This document shows, one piece after another, positions 1 to 10,199 of a DNA stretch of 64,000 bases. Below the pieces are notes generated by a model that worked only from the letters and a program-made list of their open reading frames with translations, did not search any database and was not told where the DNA came from. A program made the translations under genes and the position numbers. The stretch is from Sarcocystis neurona (lineage: Eukaryota; Apicomplexa; Conoidasida; Eucoccidiorida; Sarcocystidae), in assembly GCA_000727475.1 (NCBI GenBank), contig KL647288.1:6785414-6849413 (forward strand). Direction: 5' to 3'. Position 1 is the first letter of the stretch, and each line of letters starts with the position of its first letter.

Positions 1-56
1 ACAGAGACTAGCGAAGAAGGAGGCAGCAGTGCCTCCCCAGGCGGCCGCTGCGCTCT
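1..56 (-). CDS. CSTF1: CSTF1 exon 5, partial (tentative)
   Basis: After a TTGTAG acceptor the phase needed by exon 4 reads ESAAAAWGGTAASFFASLC up to the window edge. Its end resembles the family segment before FHPSG. The acceptor has a poor pyrimidine tract, so this exon may be wrong. Confidence 0.4.
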
Positions 57-3000
57 CTACAACTCGTTGTCGGTGTCCACATATACAGAGAGATCCTACA
101 GACACAAGTATACACACACACTGAGAAGAAGAAATGCTACAAAGAACCGCGCCCTACAACATGAGCAAAGCCTGACACGTACACAAGGGGCTTCCCCTCG
201 GAGACAAGATCACCTCGCGTGTTGTTCAAGGCGGGATATATTACAGAGTCACACTACTAAAGTACAGGCACGTCTGCAGATATATACATATGTATATATA
301 TATGTGTAAAAATGCTTGCAACTACACACTATACACATGTATGTCACGTACGCGTATGTCTACACGTGGTCACATGTGTACGCAAATTCAGACGCACTGA
401 GGCTGGGAAGAAATGCCCCTTCTCGAAAATTCTTGTTCCACATGCGTGTACAGACAGGTACACATACGTGTACACAGACTGGCGTATATACACGTGTACG
501 TAGAGAGAGGTACACACAGAGACGTACTGGTAGAGACACGTATGTACAAAGAAGTAGACATATCCAGAGACGTACACATAGAGGGAGGAAGAGACAGAGA
601 GGGAGACAGAGACGTACAGACGGATGCCGCGTCGCACGAAGACGTACCGACGCCTCCTTCACGCACCCAACCCAGCAGCAGCACCAGCACCAAAGGAGCC
701 TTAGGAGACGCCCCCCCCCCCTGCCCCCTCCTCCCAGCAGCGCCCTCTCTCTCTGCGCAGCAGAAGCGGATTCAAACGGAGCAGCGCCACCAGCAGCGGT
801 GCCAGCCAGGAACAGCAGCAGAAACCCTCTTCTGCGCCAGAGCCGGCAAGCTCTGCTGCAGCAGGGGCAGTGGCCGCCGGAGAGGCGTCAGTGCCAGACA
901 CGGCTGGAGGACCGTCAGTAAAGGACAACAAAGTGGGGGCAGTCCCTGCACTAGGCGACAGTCGCAGAACCTATCCTGTGACAAAGGAGGCAGGAACAGC
1001 GATAGGGGGCAATGTCACCAGAAGCTCGGGTTCTGCACCGGCGAAAAACGCGACGGCAAGGCGCAGCGGTAACTCACCAATAGGCAGGCCAGCAGAGGAG
1101 CTGCTGCGCATGCTTTTGCTGCTGACGTCGTATATCTTCACGCTGCAGTCGGTGGAACCGCTGAAGCAAAGGTCTCTGCGAATAAAGCGAAGCACACGTG
1201 ACTATCACCGTTTGCCCACGATTTTTTGCTAGCGCATTCTTCGTACGACTCCTATAGTGACACTAGCAACGCGTTTTCCACCACGTCTGACCCTGCCTTC
1301 AAATTAGTCAAGACTCAACGCGTACAATCGAGCCGTAGGTACCAGTACCAACACATGCGTCTGCAGCACACGCGCGCGTGCGCGGTGTACCCACGGCGCG
1401 CATGCACTTCCACATACACGTATGTGTAAATATTTGTGAGGTCGGCATGCCGTTTTGCTGGGGAGGCACTAGCGATAGGACAGCGAGGGCGCTGACGCCC
1501 CGGGACTGGGCAGCGGTGACGCTCATTCGACTTCCTCGGATGGGGATGAATGGCTGGTATCTCGCGCCCCCACCTTCTCGCGTAGACACGCAGCACAGCA
1601 TACACAGCAGTTGCTCATATGTTTTGCATCTAAACGGTAGGCAATTACCCGTTTCTCGTCTTCCGGGAATCCAGCAAACAAACAGCCCGACTGCGCAGAG
1701 CTCTTTGACGAATATGTGCTCCCGTGCAAATGGCTTGATAGAGAACTTCTGCACTCGTGCAATCACGCGAGTGCAGATGAACTAGCACCCGTGCGCGATC
1801 TCCTCCTAGTAACAACTACCAGGTCTTCACGGTATGCATTTCAACCTCTCCTTAACATTCAACGTCTAACAGTCATTCTGTCTGTCTACGTCTAAGAATG
1901 TCTCTCTTTCTATATTTATGTCCACACACGGTTGCGTGAGCACGTTCCTCTCTAACCTACTGATCTGCTGTGCTTCGCGATCCACAACTGTATTAACGCA
2001 CGCAAGTTGAGAAGCGCAAGACGACCGGCAAGAAGTTCCCGCGAAGAGCGCTGCAGACACCCGTGGAGCAGGGGTCCACGCCGAACGGCAGAAGTGCGGG
2101 CGCAAGCACTGCTTTGCGTTTATCGCACATACACATTTATGTGTATGCATATACACATGTGTGTACAAATTATTATGTGTAAATACATATCCGTTTGAGG
2201 TCGCCAGTGCTCACCGGCTAGGGTGTAGAGCCAATGCGGTGACGGGGCCAATGTGCCCGTGGTAGACGCGCATGCGCAGGGACCGCGTCGGCGCCACGTC
2301 CATGATGCGCACAGTCGCGTCACGACTGCCGCCGGCGACAAGGCGTAGGTCCGGGCTGCACGCTGCGCTTATGCAGGGCTGAGAAGAGGAGGTGGCAGCA
2401 GCACCAACACCGGCCGCACAGAACAGGAAAGGCAAGAAGACTGCAGAACGAAGGGCCGCGGCAGCAACGGCAGCGAAGAAGAAGAGGTCGCGGGAGAGGA
2501 AAATAACGTCGATGGCAGCACCAGCTCAGCGGAGACAAAGACAGAAAACGACTGGAGAGACAACCAGATCTGCAACAAGGAGCAGCAGGAGACGAAGCAA
2601 GACACGTAAACATACCGCAGCAACAGTGCGACTGGAGGACGCAAGACCCTGCAGGGGAGACAGCAAAGCAGAGATGCGGACGTGACACGCAGGAGAAACA
2701 GGAGCAGCAGACGCGACAAAGAAGAGACAACGCACCCTTTTATAGCAGGCTCCAAGGTGTTAGAGACGCGTGTGTGACGAAGTGCAGCCGCGGCAACATT
2801 TGCGCTGAGGACGCGGAAGGTGGAAAGTAACGTGTCGGCTGCAGCACCGTCCCCGGAAGCAGCTAAAACGACGGGTGAGGCCAAGGCTCAAGAGACAACG
2901 TAAAGGAAGGAGCGGATATCAAGCAAGGGTAAGTCGTACGTCCCGCTTGCACGGGACCGACGAAGATTAACCGTCGGAAACAGCAACCCTCAGACACCCA

Positions 3001-5958
3001 CAAAATCGCACATCGCGTAGACGCCGTGCAGCAGGATTGCAGCAACACAGACGTGGACCTGCAGCTGCTGCAACAGAACGTCCGTGGAGGACCCTTTGAA
3101 AAAGAAATGCGAAGGCGTGTCACAGTGGCAGCGGCAGCTACAGCATGAGCAGCAGAGCCAAAAGCAGCAGCAAATACCCTCCGTAACAACAGGAGAAGCC
3201 GGAATATAGCGAGCACGAAAAGCTGCAGCAGCGCGCTGAAACCTACGGCAGCAGCAGCAGCCCGGAGACCAGCAGCAGGCGGCATCAGATCGGCAGCAGC
3301 AGAACGCGGTTCACCAGCCGCTGCAACGGAAATAACGAACGGCTTGCAGCGGAAATGGCAGCACCGGGAGTGGCTGCAGCAGTAGGAGCAGTCGCAGGAG
3401 AGGAGGCGGAAGAGGCGACAGCGGGTGCGAAGGGAGGAGGTACGCTTACGGCCTGGAAGGTGATGGAAGCACGAACTTCTTCAACGAGAGCTGTTTCTGC
3501 AGGTGCTCGCAGTGAATCGACGCTACTGCTGCTACTCCTTCTCCTTGTCCTCTCGGGTGCTGCGGCTCCTCGTTGCTGCTGCTCCTCCTGCTCTTCCTGC
3601 TGCTGTTGCTGCTCGGGCTGCGTGCCGTGGCAAGTCGTCTGCCTGTAGGGGTTCCCGCTCCTGTCCGCTGCAGCGAAAACTGCCGACGCAGCATCTGTTC
3701 CATAGGAGAGCAGACGTACGCTGCCGCTCTTGCACGCCGCGGGAGGCAGCACCGCTCGCGTCTGCAGCGGCACCCACGGCTGCCGAGGAAAGAGCGCAGC
3801 AGCCGCCCCGCCGCCCGACGAAGCACTGCCCCCTGTCTCTCCCTGAGCAGCGGCGGCAGCGGCAGCGCCCACGTCCCCCTCCGCAGCAGCGGTAGCCGCG
3901 GTCGATGGCGCTTCGGCGGCACCGGCGACTGTAGCACTCTGCTGAGGGGCAGCGCCTGCAGACACAACTCCATCGGCTGAGCCGGCAAGGTGCGGTGCAC
4001 TGCTACTGCTGGCAGCAGCTCCTCTCGTTGACTCAGGAAGACCAGGGGCCAGGTCAGCACCAGCAGCAGCGGCGGGGGGGCCCCCTGCTGTTGCTCCTGG
4101 TGCCGACGTGTCCAAGCTGCTTGCATCTGGTGCCGCTTCTGCTGTTACCGCCTCTGCCGCTGCAGCTCTTGCTGCCGTGGGAACGCACGCAGCAGCAGCA
4201 GCAGGAGGCAGGAACAGTGTCTGAAGATACACGCGATACAGGTGGTCTTTGGCAAAAGGGGGAATGCTGCGCAGCCGCAGGGTCGAAGCCAAAGACCGAG
4301 CAGTGTCCAACAAACTGCACTCACAGCAACAGCGCAGACACACGTATATGCGCTGACATACACATAGAGACATACATGCTTATATACGGATACTCTCCTT
4401 CTCTCCAGCACACGGCCACATACATACATACACGCATACACATACAACATGTGCACATGCAGGCACACGCATGTAAAGCTACGTGCTGGGTCTGCAGTCC
4501 ACCACCACGTCTCCAGACTTCCTCCAGCTCCGTGTCAGCCAGGGCTGCCGCAGCAAAGCACGCCACAGCAAGCAGTGGATGGAAAGGCACGCGTGCCCAT
4601 ATGGCGACGGGAATGCGCGATCGCTGAAAACAGAAGACAAACGGGGGGGACGCGCAGAACTACTCACACAGATACACGCCGTACACGCCGCACATCGCAA
4701 AGCCACCTGCGAAGACACAGAGGCACACAAACACACACAGATGTACACAGACAGACGGACGCCAGTAACTGCAACACATCACACGCAAGAAAGATACACA
4801 CACATGCATATATGTCTCTCTCTCTACATGCACATATGTACATATATATATATATATACTTCATAGTCAGGACAAACCCGCGGTCAGAGACAACGTAGCG
4901 AGCAGAGAATCGTATAGACGTGCCCCACACGAAAGAGCTAACGCCACACCTGAAGAACTACTGCACAAGAATAGAAAAGTACAGCTCTCCTCGTATAGAC
5001 GCGGTCGCTGCGTGTGAAGAACACATGCAAACAAACAGAAAAGTAGAGCTCTCCTCGTCCACAGTTACACACACGTGTATGCGTGTAGATATACGACCTG
5101 CATCTCGACGCGGGCACCTGCGCTTCACACAGGTGCACGTATTTGCTCGTCGCACTTACACGTGCCCGTAGGGGGCACCCTTGTGGACACGGAAGCGGAT
5201 CTACTCTTCAAAGTTCTGTACCCCAAGCGGGCTACACGTCTACATATACATACATATACCTATGCACGGATGTACATACGCACAGGCAGGTATGTGTGTA
5301 TGTATATGGTACGCCTTTGTGTATGCGTAAGCATGTTCCTTTATATGTTTACGCCGAAAGATTGGAGCCCCCCCCCCCGGCGACTGCTGTTGCACGCGTT
5401 TCGAAGCAAGAGCTACTTTCAGCGGGGGATGCATTACTTGTCACTGATGAGCTGCTGCAGGACAGCCTCGTAAAACGTAATTTTCAGCGCAGGCCACACC
5501 AGGTCTCCTGCAGCAGGCGGGTTTGCATCGCCGCCGCTTCGACCGCTGCTGCTGCTGGATGCGCTGGCATTGGTGGCTGAAATGGTGCTGCTGCTGTGGA
5601 AAAGAATGCTGTTGCTGCAGTTGCTGCTAGTGACTGAACTGCTGCTGCTCCTGGCCGGAGACGTGCTGCTGCTCCTGTTGCCGAGAGAGTTGCCGCTGTT
5701 GCTGCTGCTCGACTGGTGGCTGCTGCTGCTGCTGCCGGCCTCCGAGCACGCACTGCTGTTTGCACCCACGCCGCACGCGCCTTCTGGTGGCACACAGGAT
5801 TTGCTGCTGCGGCCGGTGTTGCCGCTGGAGTCGCTGGTGCTGCTGTTGCTGCCGCAAGTGCCGCTGCTGCTGTTGCTGCTGCAGGTGTCGCTGCTGCTGT
5901 TGCAACCGCTGCCGCCGGGGCAGCAAGCAGCGCCAGCGTCTTCTTCACCCACCTTCAT
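1..5958 (-). CDS. CSTF1: CSTF1 / CstF-50 homologue, 5 exons, 3' part outside window
   Basis: Homologue of cleavage stimulation factor subunit 1, the WD40 subunit of the nuclear CstF complex that acts in pre-mRNA cleavage and polyadenylation. I join exons 5958-5438, 4314-3450, 2378-2215, 1175-1078 and 56-1; lengths and codon phases agree at every junction. The N-terminal dimerisation-type helix (FYEAVLQQLISDN then LLDTARSLASTLRLRSIPP) matches the family start LYKLIISQLL...IANGLI. Next come about 250 residues of Ala/Gln/Ser-rich insert. WD repeats follow: PCISAACSPD...GGSRDATVRIMDV, then HIGPVTALALHPSRD...GSTDCSVKIYDV, in the order of human CstF-50. The start is the ATG at 5958, followed directly by a poly-Ser/Asn/Cys stretch unusual for the family. 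About five C-terminal WD repeats should lie left of the window. Family identity is firm; the last exon (56-1) is tentative. Confidence 0.85.
1078..1175 (-). CDS. CSTF1: CSTF1 exon 4 (rest of WD repeat 2)
   Basis: The acceptor is TTTATTCGCAG and the donor GTGAGT. The exon completes Arg across the junction, then reads DLCFSGSTDCSVKIYDV, the typical GH...D..[IV]..[FWY]D end of a WD repeat, followed by a Ser-rich turn. It ends in phase 1. Confidence 0.85.
2215..2378 (-). CDS. CSTF1: CSTF1 exon 3 (WD repeat 1 and start of WD repeat 2)
   Basis: The acceptor is a pyrimidine-rich CCTCCTCTTCTCAG and the donor GTGAGC. The exon starts in phase 0 with PCISAACSPD (family PCRVATYSRDG) and contains GGSRDATVRIMDV and HIGPVTALALHPS. 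It ends in phase 2. Confidence 0.85.
3450..4314 (-). CDS. CSTF1: CSTF1 exon 2 (helix end plus Ala/Gln-rich linker)
   Basis: The acceptor is GAGTGCAG and the donor GTAAGC; the exon is 865 nt and enters after a phase-2 junction and leaves in phase 0. It completes the N-terminal helical segment. It then carries poly-Ala, a Gln/Glu run and an Arg/Ser block, and ends with RASITFQA, which aligns with the residues just before the first WD repeat. Confidence 0.8.
5438..5958 (-). CDS. CSTF1: CSTF1 exon 1 (poly-Ser leader and start of dimerisation helix)
   Basis: Starts at ATG 5958-5956 and ends at donor GTAATG in phase 2. The first ~150 residues are Ser/Asn/Cys-rich, encoded by (AGC/TGC/GCA)n repeats. 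Only the last ~22 residues (DLVWPALKITFYEAVLQQLI) resemble the family. It is possible that translation starts further downstream or that part of this leader is spliced. Confidence 0.7.
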
Positions 5959-8900
5959 ACCAACAACTCCTTGTCTCTACCTTGAAGTACGAGCTCCTTC
6001 CCCTACTGTCGACCGACGCTGCAGCGCTGCGGGTGTCGCTAATAGACACACAAGAGTGTGCACATACATATTTGCGTAAGTGCATCTATGGGACTAAATG
6101 CACATGCAATTCAGTACAGATATGTACACATATATATACATACGCAAGAACTGGCACCTGCGCACAAGTATCCAAAGGGAGAGAGGCGGCTAGGCACGTC
6201 GATGGCGCTATGCACAAGGAGTGCACGCAGCCGCTTTTTTACTCTACGAAATTCCTGTTGTTTCCCTGATACTTGAGAGATGCGTTGGCGCACAGGACAA
6301 CCTCTGCTTTAGCAGAACTTCCCGAGGACATGTATACACATATGCAGATAGACGCAGCTACGTATACGCAGACATGCACGTGGACGGGTATATATATACA
6401 CGTGTGCGCAAAGTACTGCGGCAGCAGCAGCAGAACTACCCTGTGGTCGCGGGCTTCGCACCTACACACGAGCGAAAGCACACGTACACAAGTGCAGCTT
6501 CACACAGATCTACACGCCTGTATCTTCCTCACACCTATGTACCTTCACAAGCATATGTACGTGAATGTAGATCTGTTCATATGTATATGCGCAGAGGCGC
6601 AGGCACTTTTTCGACCGCTGCAGACGCGCTGAAGACGTTCTCCTACACACAGGCGCACACAATTATACATGTGTATAGGCACGTGCATGAGAGTATGCGT
6701 GTGTGCACACGTGAGCGACGTTCATGTGAAGTAAACAGAGACAAGACTTCGGCATAGAGAGTGAGAAAGGGAGAGAATGTATATCGGCAATATACATAGA
6801 TGTGTGCGGAGTTGCACGGGGATGTGGTCGTGTTGATAGTTTACGGTCATTTGTAGACATACGCAGATACAAAGTCACCTGGACGTGTCTTCTTGCGTAT
6901 TTCTGTAGACCTGCACACACGAACGGATGTATAGATGCAGGCCTGCAGCTACAAAGGACAAGGCGGAAGAAAACTGCGGCAGATGCCGCTGACACGAGCC
7001 GTGCTTCTCCGTCTTCTCCGACGTAGATTTCTGCGCGTTCTTCCAGCTAAATACATGGACGCAGATACTCACAGGATCGCACGCATACTTTGGCAACGCG
7101 CGGATATCCGTAACTGGAAGAGGAATGGATTTATGCACGTCAGTTCAAAGCTACATAAAAACACGCGTATACATAGCGAGACACAGAGAGGCACAGGGAG
7201 GGGCTAAGGGGAAGGCAGAAATCGTCGGGTGCTTCTTCTGCATTCCCCTTTACAAGCTCACGCAAGCACGCAGTAATGTGACAACAGAAAAAGAGGTACA
7301 CAGACGGTTACAACCAGCAAAAGTTCGCTCCACCTTCTCCTTCAACGGCAGTGACGGAGTTCACAAAGCTGGTGGCACGCTTGAACACTCCTGCAAAAAA
7401 CACACAGACATAGGCAGCCCTCTGTGCAGAGATATGAATCTATAAGTATGCATGCGTACGAGCACACGTATATACACGTACACGTAGTGTGCGCAGACGC
7501 GTAGGCACCTGGAATGATATATTTATACACAGGTACATGCAACAGCAGATGTGCGGAAGGGGGAGACGCCGCAGGACGAGAAACATTCTTCGCACGTTGT
7601 ATGTTCGAGCAGCAGTGTTGTCGAGGACTGGGTAGAAATTTCGTCGTGAATGTCCGACGGCTTTCGGACGAGGGTATCGAAAGACGGATCGCCGTTCCAC
7701 GGGCGGGGAAGTCGCTTCGCCTCTTTCTGATACAGAGGTGAGGGAAAGAAGCCAAGTGGTTCCCGCTGTCGTGTACTTCTTCAGGGACAACAATAATGTA
7801 GAGAGAGACGCAACACCAGGAAACGAGACCGCAAAGCCGAAAGACGGAAGAGGTAAAAACAGTTCACGTTTGTTCTTCATAGCGCGCATGTAAAGAATAT
7901 GCAAATATTTTCGTCCAGCACTGGTGCTGTTTAGCACTTCCGCATGTGCAGCAAAGCGGAACGCGTTCTGCAGAAGCCGCGGGCTGTTTTTCCGTGAGAC
8001 TCACAGAACCCTGGAGGAAAACCACTTTTTCCTACTGCAGGAAAGCCTGTGTTGTGTCTAATTCCGGTTAGGAGCAACTGGTGAAGTCACGGTTCTCCCC
8101 TGCCTTCTCACTTTCCGGCGCCAGCTTGCATTTTTCGACGGGCATGTGTCTTTCTGTCGCTAGATATTCGCGCTCTTTTGCTGTCAACTTAATATTTTGC
8201 GTGGATAACCACTTTTTCTCTCAAGACGCTGGTCGAAGGACCGTGCGCCTCCTCCTCAGCCTTCGCGACTTCCACCCGTCAAAGCCTGCCTGGCATGGGT
8301 CCGTGTGTCCGCCTTTGTGTGTTTTCTGATGGCGTCACCATTCTCTGACTGATTTTTGCTTCTAAGCGTGCGTACGCACACACGTCTTCTCCTCGGTAAA
8401 TCTCGCTTGTACACCTGTATACGTTTAGTACTTTCTCGAACGCTACACACCAGCATACCACGTTTCTATGAGTACGTGGTTGTACGCACGTAGTCGCGGA
8501 GCACGCATATTCACACCCACGTGGACGCACTCCTACGTACACCACATATCCGCAGTCGGCTTCCTCGCAGGCAGGAGTGCAAATTGTCGTGCAGATGACC
8601 GGACGCACCAGTTCCTTCTTCGTTCTTTTCTCCCTGGAAACTCTTTGCAAAACCCGCTTCCATCTGCCACGGCGTCGATGGGAACTTTGTGTAGTCCTCC
8701 GTGTAATTCACTAGCGCCTCTTTCTCTCAGCCCTACACGCAGAGGGAACTAATGTTGGAGAGACGCGACGACGCGTACTGCCACCAATCTAAAACAGTCC
8801 GTTTGTCGTCGTCTGTAGCTGCGTGCACCACATGGAATGTGTGTACAACTATAGGTGAGGACGATCTTTGAAGAGATGAAGACTGTACTAAAAACGGATA

Positions 8901-10199
8901 CGCAGATATGTCCTGTCCGCGCGATTTTCCGTCAATTGAAGGGGAATTCACGAGAAAAGTTAATTGCACGCGTGAGGAGAAAGATATAAACAATTAGTGC
9001 ACATGGACACCACGGAGGCACACACAAGTGCATATGATTTGACACTTTTCGCACACGTGTATCGATCCATATACAGATATCTAATATGCATCCGTTATGA
9101 GTGTACAAGCGTACGTATATACAGACAAAGACGTTAGTCTGTGGAGTGTTACGAGGCCAGCTTGTTTTAAGGAAGAGAAGAGGTATCTACCGCAAGGTAT
9201 CAAGACGTGGGACGGATCGAGAGACGTGGGAGAGTCCGTCCAGAGGTGCACTGGTGTGTGTGTGTCTGTGTGATTTTACAAGTTGCTGGTGATGCTGCTT
9301 CTGTTGGACGGGGAAAAAGACAGGGGGTGGCACGCGATTTTAGAAGATCAAAGGGCCGACGACGGAGGTGGTGTACATACAATGCAGTACATCCCGGTCG
9401 TAAGTACGTGGTACGACACGTGCTGGAACTTTTTGGCTTTTCTGAGAGGAGGAGAACTACTACTACTACCTACTGCGTGACTCCCCCTAGAGGACACGCG
9501 CGCGGTGCTTCTTGCCGCATTCTCCGACCTGCCTCCTTTGTAGCGCTGACTGAAGCGACGGCTGCTGCTCGGGCCCTGTTATGTGTGCGGTGCATGCGGC
9601 TGACTCCGCTGCTGGGTGATTCGTTGCCTGAGGGTGGGGTGCTGCTGGTGCAGACAGTCCTTGGGTGCTGCGATTTTTGCCGCTGCTGCTGCGTCCGCAG
9701 AAGATCTGTGAAGTCCGCGCGCTGCTCTTCGTGTCCCGTCCCTTGTGCACACCTGTTCCTGGTGCTCAACCTTCTCCGCGGTTGCCTCCTTTTGTTGCTG
9801 CTGTATGCCTGTCTCGTGTGAGTCCTCCTCACTCCTGCCACTGCAACGCGCTCCTCACCCCGAAGGTGGGAACTCCCTGCTGCCGCTGCGCGCGCACCCG
9901 GCTGTAGTGGGGAGAGTTGCTTCAGCTTGTATCTGCCTCGGCGGGTGTCGCCCGCGGGCTGCTGGTGTTGCTGCAGTTCCTTTCCTCCTTTGTGTGAGCG
10001 ATCCGCTGCGGCTGCTGCTGACGCTGTGTAACCGTGTGTGGGTGTGTGTACGCGGGCTGCCTGCCGGTGCTCCTGCTGCGGGTGCGGTTCGTGCTGTCAC
10101 GTGGAGGAGGGCTAGTTGCTGCTGCCTTCTCTGCCTTCGTCAGAAGTGGGAATTTGTCGCCTCTTCCGTTAGTTTATCTCTGCCGTTTCGCTTCAGGCA
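5959..10199. other. Intergenic region between divergent CSTF1 and ARV1, no gene seen
   Basis: About 4.2 kb between two genes transcribed away from each other, so it must hold both promoters. The left part (to about 7.6 kb) is rich in TA/CA/CGTA alternating tracts. The part at 9.4-10.2 kb is CTG/TGC-rich and probably includes the ARV1 leader. Short open frames occur on both strands, but none shows a recognisable domain. Confidence 0.6.

Noticed and set aside
316..1072. Overlapping plus-strand frames of about 200 codons
   Set aside because: They lie opposite the CSTF1 intron, are built from CACGTGTAC and GCA repeats and show no domain.
3446..4126. Alternative minus-strand frames of 226 and 81 codons inside CSTF1 exon 2
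   Set aside because: Triplet-repeat shadows of the CSTF1 coding frame.
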